From the IMG/VR virus record IMGVR_UViG_3300021479_000014, positions 1-64,000 of that record: 64,000 bases of DNA; one strand, 5' to 3'. The notes below the pieces were generated by a model, which searched no databases, was not told the origin of the DNA, and worked only from the letters and a program-made list of their open reading frames with translations. This document shows, one piece after another, positions 34,150-40,318 of the stretch. The position numbers were made by a program, and so were the translations under genes. The DNA is from a virus. Position 1 is the first letter of the stretch. Each line of letters starts with the position of its first letter.

Positions 34150-34164
34150 CCACAGGAGAGTAAA

Positions 34165-34410
34165 ATGGCAAACATAAGCATACCGGTGGAACTTATCGAC
34201 AGCTTCAACTACTTCCTCAATAAGGGAGCTGGCGATCACAAAGCGAAGCCAATGATAGACGAACTTGGAATGACTAAGATAAGAAAGATAATGAAATTAA
34301 GAACGTTCTTCAATAAGAACGAGCAATATGGATACAGAATTGTTGCTCATGGTCCAGACGATAAAGAAGAAACTGGAGATGATAGCTATTACGAATTCAT
34401 ATTTCCGTAA
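34165..34410 (+). CDS. Small protein, unknown; upstream of hammerhead ribozyme 1
   Basis: An 81-residue protein (NISIPVELIDSFNYFLNKG; RIVAHGPDDKEETGDDS). AGGAG precedes the ATG. Its stop codon is only 3 nt from the first base of a hammerhead ribozyme, so its mRNA is predicted to end in the ribozyme's stem III after self-cleavage. Confidence 0.6.
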   Translation: MANISIPVELIDSFNYFLNKGAGDHKAKPMIDELGMTKIRKIMKLRTFFNKNEQYGYRIVAHGPDDKEETGDDSYYEFIFP

Positions 34411-34413
34411 ATA

Positions 34414-34470
34414 GATCGAAACAGCCAGTGCGATTGGCTGTCCTAGCGTTTGGCGCTAGCTGATGAGATC
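34414..34470 (+). ncRNA. Hammerhead ribozyme 1 (type II)
   Basis: All core elements are present in type II (open stem II) order. Stem II 3' strand GATC (34414-34417), G12-A13-A14 (34418-34420), stem III ACAGCCA/TGGCTGT (34421-34427/34435-34441, 7 bp, loop GTGCGAT), cleavage base C17 (34442, site G-U-C), stem I CTAGCG/CGCTAG (34443-34448/34454-34459, loop TTTGG), CTGATGA (34460-34466), stem II 5' strand GATC (34467-34470). A15.1-U16.1 is intact. Predicted cut after 34442 leaves a 46-nt leader on the next gene (ATG 34489). Starts 3 nt after a stop codon. Confidence 0.9.
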
Positions 34471-34488
34471 AGTAACAGGAGAAGTAAA

Positions 34489-34908
34489 ATGAAGATAAAT
34501 CTTAACATACATATCATGTCGTGGATGTGTCGCGAACATGACATCATCGATCCAGATCTTATCCAACTAAAGAACAATCACGAACAAATGATTGTGGATA
34601 TTTCAGAAAGGATATCAATAAGATTTGATTATCCTCTTTCACATTCTGTATTGCTCCAATTTGGTGGCAAGAAGCCGTGGAGATTATCAGATCTAATTGA
34701 TGTTGTCTGCGCCGGATATGTGAAGATATATGACGAGGAAGATGAAACCAGAACGCTTCCAGCTAGTGCTCCGTTGGATTCGATTCTGGTCAATCGTCCT
34801 AAAACTGACGGCAAGCACGGCATCTGGGGACACATCCTAAATGACTTGTATATTGAAGGAATATACAAAGGATCAGACGGTGTTTGGTTGCTACAAATGG
34901 GATCATAA
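34489..34908 (+). CDS. Unknown protein downstream of ribozyme 1
   Basis: A 139-residue protein from ATG 34489 (CAGGAG 7-8 nt upstream; an upstream in-frame ATG at 34450 lies inside the ribozyme). Contains HIMSWMCREHDIIDPDLIQL and LSDLIDVVCAGYVKIYDEED; the C-terminus looks like a winged-helix (GKHGIWGHILNDLYIEGIYK). Unknown function. Its stop directly abuts ribozyme 2. Confidence 0.65.
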   Translation: MKINLNIHIMSWMCREHDIIDPDLIQLKNNHEQMIVDISERISIRFDYPLSHSVLLQFGGKKPWRLSDLIDVVCAGYVKIYDEEDETRTLPASAPLDSILVNRPKTDGKHGIWGHILNDLYIEGIYKGSDGVWLLQMGS

Positions 34909-34969
34909 GACCGAAAGGGTGGCGCCACAAGCGCCATTCTCCTAGCGTTAGGCGCTAGCTGACGAGGTC
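34909..34969 (+). ncRNA. Hammerhead ribozyme 2 (type II)
   Basis: Stem II 3' strand GACC (34909-34912), GAA (34913-34915), stem III 10 bp (34916-34925 with 34931-34940, two G-U pairs, loop CACAA), cleavage base C34941 (site C-U-C), stem I CTAGCG/CGCTAG (34942-34947/34953-34958, loop TTAGG), CTGACGA (34959-34965), stem II 5' strand GGTC (34966-34969). Stem II differs from ribozyme 1 at two positions with both partners changed, so pairing is kept. Starts at the base after a TAA stop; the predicted cut is 46 nt before ATG 34988. Confidence 0.9.
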
Positions 34970-34987
34970 AGTAACAGGAGAACTAAA

Positions 34988-35209
34988 ATGGTAAAAGCAG
35001 TATATTGGTATGGACCAGATAAAACTGGTCACGACGACTTTGGTATGCCATACGGCGATTTTATGTTTGATGGCAAAACAAAGATGGGACCTTGGGCCTG
35101 CATGAGTAGCTATAGCTGGGAGAAACACGGCTGTGGCAAACTCGGAACTGGCTTTGGCCAGAAGTACAAGAGACAGGCTGATGGCCGTTGGCTTAAGGTG
35201 GAGGGTTAA
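34988..35209 (+). CDS. Small protein downstream of ribozyme 2
   Basis: A 73-residue protein rich in Gly, Lys and aromatics (VKAVYWYGPDKTGHDDFGMP; KHGCGKLGTGFGQKYKRQ). CAGGAG precedes the ATG. Unknown. Its stop touches the next ATG. Confidence 0.6.
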   Translation: MVKAVYWYGPDKTGHDDFGMPYGDFMFDGKTKMGPWACMSSYSWEKHGCGKLGTGFGQKYKRQADGRWLKVEG

Positions 35210-35560
35210 ATGGCGCGCATCAGTGTAAGACGTGGATCTGAAGGTCCAGAACACGATCCGTATTCATATACGGAGATCACGTTCTACTTCACAGATTCTG
35301 AGCGATCAAAAGTCGTTTATCATAGAGGATTAGGTGAGTGGCTTAAATATGGTGGTCGAACATACGACGCTAGTGACAGTTGGTTACCATCGTCAATTGA
35401 CTATCTATTTAAGCACATAACTGGACTCTCAGTTCGTAGAGCCGAAGAGATTCCAGAGATGCTGTTTGAGCGTTCCATGCGTAAATACACTAAAGCTGAG
35501 CGCTGGGCCATCATGGAATGCATCGAAGCCGATGAGGCCATGCTCAGAAACTGCTATTGA
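35210..35560 (+). CDS. Unknown protein
   Basis: A 116-residue protein starting right after the previous stop (TAAATGG). Mixed alpha/beta: SYTEITFYFTDSERSKVVYH, then LGEWLKYGGRTYDASDSW, and a helical end (AERWAIMECIEADEAMLRN). Followed by a repeated two-hairpin leader for the next gene. Confidence 0.6.
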   Translation: MARISVRRGSEGPEHDPYSYTEITFYFTDSERSKVVYHRGLGEWLKYGGRTYDASDSWLPSSIDYLFKHITGLSVRRAEEIPEMLFERSMRKYTKAERWAIMECIEADEAMLRNCY

Positions 35561-35564
35561 AATA

Positions 35565-35613
35565 ATTGAACTTTGGAGCGCAGCAATGCGCTCCGCTTTT
35601 AGGCAATTTTGCC
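35565..35613 (+). ncRNA. Two-hairpin leader element, copy A
   Basis: ATTGAACTT (35565), hairpin GGAGCGCA-GCAA-TGCGCTCC (35575-35594), then GCTTTTA and hairpin GGCA-ATTT-TGCC (35602-35613). Copy B at 36575-36623 has the same flanks and second hairpin but an unrelated first stem. The first hairpin plus CTTTTA also looks like a weak intrinsic terminator. It sits right after a stop codon and just before a ribosome site. Confidence 0.6.
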
Positions 35614-35630
35614 AGACTGAGGAGAATAAA

Positions 35631-35930
35631 ATGAGGTACGTTGTTATCAATAGAGCATGTGATGGAACACATATTTCGTCACATGCTACGTTTGAGAAAG
35701 CACAAAAGCGTGTGGAAGAAATGGTTGGCAGAAGAGAAGGGCCATTCAAACTTAATCAACCCTATTGTTCTGATTGGGGTAACGTTCTCACAATCGAGGA
35801 GCGCCCAGGCAATTGGACTGCGAATACTGAGCGGCGCGTTTCCGAGGCTTTTGATGCTAACGAATGTGGTTTTGCAACAAAGGCTCAAATTAAATTGTTG
35901 CATGAAAAGGGTTGGCTGACAGGAGAGTAA
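35631..35930 (+). CDS. Unknown protein downstream of leader A
   Basis: A 99-residue protein from ATG 35631 (GAGGAG 8 nt upstream). RYVVINRACDGTHISSHATF at the start; ERRVSEAFDANECGFATKAQ and then LLHEKGWLTGE at the end. Unknown. Confidence 0.65.
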   Translation: MRYVVINRACDGTHISSHATFEKAQKRVEEMVGRREGPFKLNQPYCSDWGNVLTIEERPGNWTANTERRVSEAFDANECGFATKAQIKLLHEKGWLTGE

Positions 35931-36125
35931 ATGACAGAAAATCAAGAGTTTAGTATTTGGATGTCAAGGGTAGAATTTTACCTTGAATCTATGGTAAAGA
36001 AGTCGTTGACACTATTGAAGTCATATGACTATCGCGATGACTTCAATAAAGGTTTTCTACCAGAAGAAACAGCAACTCGTGTAATTCAAAGGAGCAGAAA
36101 ATGGCAAAGAAAGACCCGTGGATAA
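35931..36125 (+). CDS. Small protein, unknown
   Basis: A 64-residue protein (TENQEFSIWMSRVEFYLESM; basic end RSRKWQRKTRG) that starts immediately after the previous stop. Unknown function. Confidence 0.55.
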   Translation: MTENQEFSIWMSRVEFYLESMVKKSLTLLKSYDYRDDFNKGFLPEETATRVIQRSRKWQRKTRG

Positions 36126-36400
36126 TATGCCCTGTCTGTGAAGGAGAGGGAAAGACAGTCAATCCAAATATTGACGCGAATGGATTGACTGCGGAAGACT
36201 TCAATGAAGACCCAGACTTCAGAGAAGACTATATGAGCGGCGTATATGACATTACGTGCGCTGCATGTGGAGGTCAACGCGTCATCAAGAAGCAACGCAT
36301 GAAAGAGCTGGCGCGAAATGCCGAAAGTCGCCGTCTGGCTGCTCGTGAAGATGGCGATTATGAAGGCTATTGCGGCGCTGGTGATTGGAGATATGGATAA
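36101..36400 (+). CDS. DnaJ-type zinc-finger protein
   Basis: A 99-residue protein with CPVCEGEG (about 10-17) and CAACGGQR (about 53-60), the paired CxxCxGxG motif of DnaJ-like zinc fingers, with an acidic insert between. Basic second half. GGAG precedes the ATG. One of several such small zinc proteins in the window. Confidence 0.65.
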   Translation: MAKKDPWIICPVCEGEGKTVNPNIDANGLTAEDFNEDPDFREDYMSGVYDITCAACGGQRVIKKQRMKELARNAESRRLAAREDGDYEGYCGAGDWRYG

Positions 36401-36579
36401 TGCATATCCTCCTTACCATAATTGTTATCATTGTACTAGTGGTTGTTTTTAGCAACCTAAATCAACAAGGAGTGATAACAGCTTGGAAAGGTCCAAATAA
36501 CAATCTTGGTTGTATACCATTATTGTTAGTCTTTATATTTACCATTTGGGCCTTATGCCAATTGCCTGTAATACATTGA
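36400..36579 (+). CDS. Small two-helix membrane protein
   Basis: A 59-residue protein from ATG 36400 (TAATG overlap with the previous stop; an ATG at 36385 is the alternative). Two hydrophobic segments: LLTIIVIIVLVVVFSNL and LLVFIFTIWALCQLPVI, joined by a polar loop. A holin-like or inner-membrane accessory is possible; there is no adjacent lysin to support that. Confidence 0.6.
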   Translation: MHILLTIIVIIVLVVVFSNLNQQGVITAWKGPNNNLGCIPLLLVFIFTIWALCQLPVIH

Positions 36580-36623
36580 ACTTAATGGCAGGTGCGATCT
36601 GCCATCTTTTAGGCAATTTTGCC
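36575..36623 (+). ncRNA. Two-hairpin leader element, copy B
   Basis: ATTGAACTT (36575, overlapping the stop), hairpin ATGGCAG-GTGCGAT-CTGCCAT (36585-36605), CTTTTA, hairpin GGCA-ATTT-TGCC (36612-36623). Flanks and second hairpin match copy A. The first loop, GTGCGAT, is identical to the stem III loop of hammerhead ribozyme 1. Confidence 0.6.
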
Positions 36624-36639
36624 AAACTAGGAGAATAAA

Positions 36640-36897
36640 ATGGATAATCCTACAGTAGTGGTAGAAATAGAAGTGGATGCCGTACAAGAGGCCATCCAAA
36701 CAATCCGAAAGATCAATAGCAAGATTGCTTGGGTGCTGGAAAATAATCCGCCATACAAGCAGAAGGAGCTTGATGATCTGAAGTATCGCAACGCCAATCT
36801 TACACTGGTTGAGTTGCGCCTCACTAAAGCTCTGAGCGATAGGGCTTTGGCCAATCAAGCCAAGGGCAATGTCGTTAAGATGGGAGGCAAGAAATGA
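36640..36897 (+). CDS. Small coiled-coil protein downstream of leader B
   Basis: An 85-residue helical protein (VVVEIEVDAVQEAIQTIRKI; LRLTKALSDRALANQAKG). TAGGAG precedes the ATG. Ends in a basic GGKK tail. Unknown. Confidence 0.65.
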   Translation: MDNPTVVVEIEVDAVQEAIQTIRKINSKIAWVLENNPPYKQKELDDLKYRNANLTLVELRLTKALSDRALANQAKGNVVKMGGKK

Positions 36898-37139
36898 GAA
36901 AGGCTCTATTGGCAGAATATAAAGTCAAGCCAAATGGCACAAAACTCCTTGACGATTTCAGAGGAGACAGAATTTATGGTAATTGTTATATTATCATAAA
37001 GGCTGGCGTAGAAATCTACGAGGTTATTACCTCAACGTTGGGTGATTGGTGTAACTGCCCAGCCGGACAACATGAGAAGAAATGCAAGCATCTATCTATG
37101 GTGTATGATTTCAAAGAGAAGGAAGAAAAGGTCATATGA
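36894..37139 (+). CDS. SWIM zinc-finger small protein
   Basis: An 81-residue protein with the SWIM pattern CxC-xn-CxH: CNCPAGQHEKKCKHLS at about 53-68. SWIM fingers bind DNA or protein and are rare in phages as free-standing domains. It overlaps both neighbours by 4 nt. A second, diverged SWIM protein lies at 43117..43317. Confidence 0.75.
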   Translation: MRKALLAEYKVKPNGTKLLDDFRGDRIYGNCYIIIKAGVEIYEVITSTLGDWCNCPAGQHEKKCKHLSMVYDFKEKEEKVI

Positions 37140-37348
37140 AATACAATGCGACGTGTACGCTTCAAGCAGTACATATCAAAACTGGCAAAGTGATAGATAT
37201 TTGTCAGTTTGATTCTTCTCCTCTTGAGATAGAAGCATCTTCACAAGAAGACGCAGACGAAAAATGGTCCAGACGCTGCCTCATCGAGGCAATGTGCTCT
37301 GGTTCTGATATAGCCAGAAAAGAATACAAGCAAGGGAAATGGAAATGA
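37136..37348 (+). CDS. Small protein, unknown
   Basis: A 70-residue protein (KYNATCTLQAVHIKTGKVID; ASSQEDADEKWSRRCLIEAM). Four-base overlaps with both neighbours. Unknown; may function with the SWIM protein before it. Confidence 0.6.
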   Translation: MKYNATCTLQAVHIKTGKVIDICQFDSSPLEIEASSQEDADEKWSRRCLIEAMCSGSDIARKEYKQGKWK

Positions 37349-37593
37349 ATAAACAAGACAAAGCCAGGTATCCTTTTATACGTGCCTGGGGCTACCAACT
37401 TGGTTCTTTTCAATATTATATCGAGAGTGAAATTGAAAGAGCCATTCGAGAAAATGCTCCTGAGCGTGCCATTTATAAAAGTGGTGCAGGAGGGTGGCGA
37501 ACTATAGATGACTGCAAGGATGAAGCAGTCAAACAACAGTGTATTGATTGGGTAGAAGCACATAAGAACGATCAATACGTTTCTGACGAATAA
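37345..37593 (+). CDS. Small protein, unknown; upstream of hammerhead ribozyme 3
   Basis: An 82-residue protein from ATG 37345 (ATGA overlap; ATG 37339 is two codons upstream). NKQDKARYPFIRAWGYQLGS at the start; helical, charged remainder. Its TAA is followed at once by the first base of ribozyme 3. Confidence 0.6.
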   Translation: MNKQDKARYPFIRAWGYQLGSFQYYIESEIERAIRENAPERAIYKSGAGGWRTIDDCKDEAVKQQCIDWVEAHKNDQYVSDE

Positions 37594-37654
37594 GACCGAA
37601 ACTGGCCGCAGTGATGCGCCCAGTCGTTGCGTAATGCGCAGCCTGACGATGGTC
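37594..37654 (+). ncRNA. Hammerhead ribozyme 3 (type II, slightly diverged)
   Basis: Stem II 3' strand GACC (37594-37597), GAA (37598-37600), stem III ACTGG-c-CGC/GCG-c-CCAGT (37601-37609/37616-37624, one C-C mismatch, loop AGTGAT), cleavage base C37625 (site G-U-C), stem I GTTGCG/CGCAGC (37626-37631/37637-37642, one G-U), CTGACGA (37643-37649), then one extra T and GGTC (37651-37654). The stem sequences differ from copies 1 and 2 but still pair. The extra T next to stem II may reduce activity. Starts directly after a stop; cut to ATG is 49 nt. Confidence 0.8.
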
Positions 37655-37674
37655 AGTAACCCAAGGAGATGTAA

Positions 37675-37818
37675 ATGGGCGATCCAGAAGAGCATAAAGA
37701 CGAAGAGTTGACTGTAAAATCTGATGCTCCAAAGGAAGAAGGGCCAAAAACAGATCCAGAAGAGAAAGAGGCGGATCCAATTCGCCCAGGAGAAGGCGGA
37801 CAACCTGAAGTAGCGTAA
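37675..37818 (+). CDS. Small acidic protein downstream of ribozyme 3
   Basis: A 47-residue, very acidic, Pro-rich protein (GDPEEHKDEELTVKSDAPKE). AAGGAGAT lies 7 nt before the ATG. Predicted disordered; DNA-mimic or inhibitor roles are imaginable but not shown. Confidence 0.6.
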   Translation: MGDPEEHKDEELTVKSDAPKEEGPKTDPEEKEADPIRPGEGGQPEVA

Positions 37819-37826
37819 TCAACTTG

Positions 37827-37860
37827 CCGCTCCCATTTTAGGGAGGATGGGAGCGGTTTT
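37827..37860 (+). terminator. Intrinsic terminator
   Basis: CCGCTCCCAT (37827-37836) pairs with ATGGGAGCGG (37847-37856), 10 bp, loop of 10 nt, followed by TTTT. Confidence 0.8.
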
Positions 37861-37875
37861 AACTAGGGATGGAAA

Positions 37876-38085
37876 ATGATAACCATAAAAGAAATCACTT
37901 CTATGAAAGAGTTTGCTATCATAAGAAGTGCTTTGGAACTATATGTCGCTACTCTGAGTGAAGAGTATGACAGTAAGCAAACACGCCTCAAACTTAAAAA
38001 ACTTGAGGAAGCCCAAAAATGTCTGAAAGACTTCAAACAACTAGGAGAACAAAATGGCAAACTTCAAAAGGCTACCGTCACTTAA
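37876..38085 (+). CDS. Small coiled-coil protein
   Basis: A 69-residue helical, Lys/Glu-rich protein (ELYVATLSEEYDSKQTRLKL; LEEAQKCLKDFKQLGEQNG). First gene after the terminator. Overlaps the next gene. Unknown. Confidence 0.55.
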   Translation: MITIKEITSMKEFAIIRSALELYVATLSEEYDSKQTRLKLKKLEEAQKCLKDFKQLGEQNGKLQKATVT

Positions 38086-38323
38086 ACCCTGCCATTGCGG
38101 CAGCGGTTTGGAAAGAGAAGCGCGTTATGATGCGCGTGGAATCTTCCTCACATATGTCTGCGAGAAGTGTGTGGAAGAGAAACTGGGTAAATTTCGCCCG
38201 GAAGTTCTAACTGATCCCAATTATGATCTTATGGGAGAAGAGTTAGACGATGATGGTGATCTTGCAGATCCTGATATTCATCGCGATCTGCCGGATTTTG
38301 AAGATCCGGATGTTCTCAGATGA
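38054..38323 (+). CDS. Small zinc-finger protein with acidic tail
   Basis: An 89-residue protein: CHCGSGLERE and CEKCVEEK form a zinc site (about 13-38). The C-terminal 35 residues are very acidic (MGEELDDDGDLADPDIHRDL). AGGAG precedes the ATG. Unknown. Confidence 0.65.
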   Translation: MANFKRLPSLKPCHCGSGLEREARYDARGIFLTYVCEKCVEEKLGKFRPEVLTDPNYDLMGEELDDDGDLADPDIHRDLPDFEDPDVLR

Positions 38324-38679
38324 AAACTCTTATCACGATGGGTGCGCTGCTAATTTCAGGCAGCGCACAGGCTATGTGTGATTTTGAACATCATTGCTAT
38401 CAAGATACACCACCGCCGCAAGTATATCATAATCTAAACGGAGACGTGATACCGCCTCCGCCTCCTCAATATCCTAAGCCTAATCAAATTATAGTTCATG
38501 CACCAACACCACAAGTGACAATAAATGCGAATGTTTGTAAGTTGGTAAGAATTAGAGTAGCGCCAGAAGCTCCACAAACAATAGTTGAAATCTGCACAAT
38601 GTCTGATGATGAAGAAAGAATGTATCGTCAGAGACAGAGTCAACTACAAGCATCTATTCCACAATTTCAACCCTATTAA
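38320..38679 (+). CDS. Exported Pro-rich protein
   Basis: A 119-residue protein with a Sec signal peptide (KTLITMGALLISGSAQA, cleavage probably after Ala18) and a mature part with PPPQVYHNLNGDVIPPPPPQ, three Cys and a Gln-rich tail. Expected in the periplasm; might act in superinfection exclusion or lysis. Overlaps the preceding gene by 4 nt. Confidence 0.65.
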   Translation: MKTLITMGALLISGSAQAMCDFEHHCYQDTPPPQVYHNLNGDVIPPPPPQYPKPNQIIVHAPTPQVTINANVCKLVRIRVAPEAPQTIVEICTMSDDEERMYRQRQSQLQASIPQFQPY

Positions 38680-38683
38680 GGAA

Positions 38684-38773
38684 TCACCTGGTCTTTTCAA
38701 CAGCCCCCCGGTTGTTATAGGCCAGGTGAAGACTTGCCGCCAGGATTTGTACTGCGTACCTGGCGGATTTTTT
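38684..38773 (+). terminator. Two stem-loops ending in a T-run
   Basis: TCACCTGG/CCAGGTGA (38684-38691/38722-38729) followed by CCGCCAGG/CCTGGCGG (38737-38744/38759-38766) and ATTTTTTG. The second is a good intrinsic terminator; the first encloses a C-run and an inner CAAC/GTTG stem and might be a regulatory leader. Confidence 0.65.
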
Positions 38774-38792
38774 GTCAATTTAGGAGGCAGTA

Positions 38793-39005
38793 ATGGCAAC
38801 CTATCATTATTCCATGTTGGGAATGGTAAGAGTAAGACAACTTCCAGATAAATGGGTACTTGAAGTATCCTACAAGGATGAGGATGTCCAATCTGGATAT
38901 TACAAACATGACCAGATATGGCACCTAGTAGGCGAATGTTCTGATCTTGTCCAAGTAGGTGAACTAGTTTTGAACCTATGCAAAGAGGAGACCAAACGTG
39001 TCTGA
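38793..39005 (+). CDS. Small protein, unknown
   Basis: A 70-residue beta-rich protein (YHYSMLGMVRVRQLPDKWVL; VLNLCKEETKRV). AGGAGGC precedes the ATG. Unknown. Confidence 0.6.
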   Translation: MATYHYSMLGMVRVRQLPDKWVLEVSYKDEDVQSGYYKHDQIWHLVGECSDLVQVGELVLNLCKEETKRV

Positions 39006-39022
39006 CTCAAGGAGGAAAGAAA

Positions 39023-39214
39023 GTGGTTGAGCAAAGGCGTTATATGAGTATCGTAATTGCCATCCTCAGAGAGGAAGGTTTGTACAGTATGGCAATGTCT
39101 AATGATCTGTATGTGTGGATCAACAAGCGTATCAGCGAGAACCATCAGAAAGGTCTCACTGTCCTAGAATGTGTGAAAAATATCAAGAAGGAACTTCAGC
39201 ATGCCAGAGCATAA
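39023..39214 (+). CDS. Small helical protein
   Basis: A 63-residue protein from GTG 39023, chosen because AAGGAGG lies 7 nt upstream; an ATG at 38978 would overlap the previous gene by 28 nt without a site. RRYMSIVIAILREEGLYSMA, then LTVLECVKNIKKELQHA. Unknown. Confidence 0.6.
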   Translation: MVEQRRYMSIVIAILREEGLYSMAMSNDLYVWINKRISENHQKGLTVLECVKNIKKELQHARA

Positions 39215-39569
39215 ACTGCCAAAGCGTTTAAAGCTACCAGTAGTTCCGATGGAAGGTAACTTCATGTTTATAATTAAACCTGAAGATACTCAATTTGCTG
39301 AAGGGAAGATATTGGAGACTTTACCAGATGTTGATATGCTTACATTTGGAGTTGGCGGTTTATTAGAAATCATCCCTTTATTCACTAAGTTTGGTGGACG
39401 TCCATGTGTTGCTTTCTGTAATGAAGAAGGCAAATTATATGGACTTCCTCCTAATCATTTAGCCCATATGCTTTGGGAACAAAACTTGGGGCGCATCATA
39501 ACTGAAGATCAACTTGTTGGAAATGTGGTTGTTGTTGTAGGATCACCATCATTCTTAAGGAGGATGTGA
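39201..39569 (+). CDS. DUF3846-like protein
   Basis: A 122-residue protein resembling DUF3846: LTFGVGGLLEIIPLF, then PCVAFCNEEGKLYGLPPNHL and LVGNVVVVVGSPS at the end. The family is common in phages and in plasmids of many bacteria; its function is unknown. It overlaps both neighbours. Confidence 0.7.
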   Translation: MPEHKLPKRLKLPVVPMEGNFMFIIKPEDTQFAEGKILETLPDVDMLTFGVGGLLEIIPLFTKFGGRPCVAFCNEEGKLYGLPPNHLAHMLWEQNLGRIITEDQLVGNVVVVVGSPSFLRRM

Positions 39570-39868
39570 TGAAGAAAATCCTCGTCATAACTCTAACCAT
39601 AGGAACGATAAATGCAGCAGATGCTCATTGTTACTCTCGCTGGTATTATCCGTTTCCTCAAAACTGTGGAGTCGCTTATCGCAGCCACTCCCATCGCATG
39701 GCTCTATTACAGCTTGATTCCACTCCTCCTGTTCGTCCTGTTTCTATTGATTTCCCATTACCTGATCTGAGTGGAATATGGATCAACGCTACAGAAACTC
39801 CAGAACAATTAGAATTAATGGAAGCAATGGATCGTATCAAAGCTATTAGAATATTATCAAATAATTAA
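39569..39868 (+). CDS. Exported small protein
   Basis: A 99-residue protein with a signal peptide (KKILVITLTIGTINAADA) and a mature part starting HCYSRWYYPFPQNCGVAYRS, with two Cys that could form a disulfide. AAGGAGG is 5 nt before ATG 39569. Periplasmic; unknown function. Similar in layout to the exported protein at 38320. Confidence 0.65.
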   Translation: MKKILVITLTIGTINAADAHCYSRWYYPFPQNCGVAYRSHSHRMALLQLDSTPPVRPVSIDFPLPDLSGIWINATETPEQLELMEAMDRIKAIRILSNN

Positions 39869-39894
39869 TTTGCCAATTTGGCAAGGAGACAGCT

Positions 39895-40227
39895 ATGAAT
39901 AAGGCAGAACTCAAGGTAGTTGCTGATGCCAAGGGAGAAATTGAAGATGCAAAGGAGAAAGTTTCCAATTTTATCGATGAGATCATAACAAAGACAATAG
40001 ATCCAATGATAGAAACCATTGGAAATCTGCAAGATGAGCTGCAAGCGCAGTTTGACGATCTTTCTGAGAAGACCCAGGAAGGTGATAAGGGGACAAAACT
40101 CACAGAAGAAATAGACGCTCTTGGTGAGCTCAAAGATGAACTCGATACGTTCAAGACAGAGTTTGATGATACAGCGTTCGACGATATCATCGCTAAGTTC
40201 GATGATGTACCAGGACTGACTGCATAG
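39895..40227 (+). CDS. Acidic coiled-coil protein
   Basis: A 110-residue, highly acidic helical protein (KVVADAKGEIEDAKEKVSNF; LGELKDELDTFKTEFDDTAF). AAGGAG precedes the ATG; the gap before it holds a TTTGCCAATTTGGCAA hairpin. Might be abundant or a DNA mimic; not recognised. Confidence 0.65.
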   Translation: MNKAELKVVADAKGEIEDAKEKVSNFIDEIITKTIDPMIETIGNLQDELQAQFDDLSEKTQEGDKGTKLTEEIDALGELKDELDTFKTEFDDTAFDDIIAKFDDVPGLTA

Positions 40228-40229
40228 TT

Positions 40230-40314
40230 TTGCTTGACGTACCAGCCTTAAGGCTACCGCAAACCCCCGACAGGAACTGGCGTTGATATAGCACAGTCAA
40301 CGAAAGTCAAGCAA
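40230..40314 (+). ncRNA. Structured RNA: three-helix junction, unidentified
   Basis: An outer 9-bp helix TTGCTTGAC/GTCAAGCAA (40230-40238/40306-40314) encloses CCAG/CTGG (40242-40245/40277-40280) or the competing hairpin AGCC-TTAA-GGCT (40244-40255), and CGTTGA/TCAACG (40281-40286/40297-40302), followed by AAA. This is the shape of a small riboswitch or ribozyme, but the hammerhead core CUGANGA is absent and I match no known class. It lies between a gene and a terminator. Confidence 0.5.
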
Positions 40315-40318
40315 TGGG

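Noticed and set aside
36400-36579. Holin assignment for the two-helix membrane protein
   Set aside because: Topology fits, but there is no adjacent endolysin or spanin, so the call was left as a small membrane protein.
37584-37601. CTGACGA followed by CGAAAC at the end of the gene before ribozyme 3, as a separate hammerhead core
   Set aside because: There is no stem II hairpin between the two parts, and the first part lies in the coding end of the upstream gene; only the downstream copy of CTGACGA fits.
40230-40314. CGAAA beside a closing helix as a fourth hammerhead ribozyme
   Set aside because: There is no CUGANGA sequence in the element, and the expected A15.1-U16.1 and neighbouring pairs do not form, so it is listed as an unidentified structured RNA.
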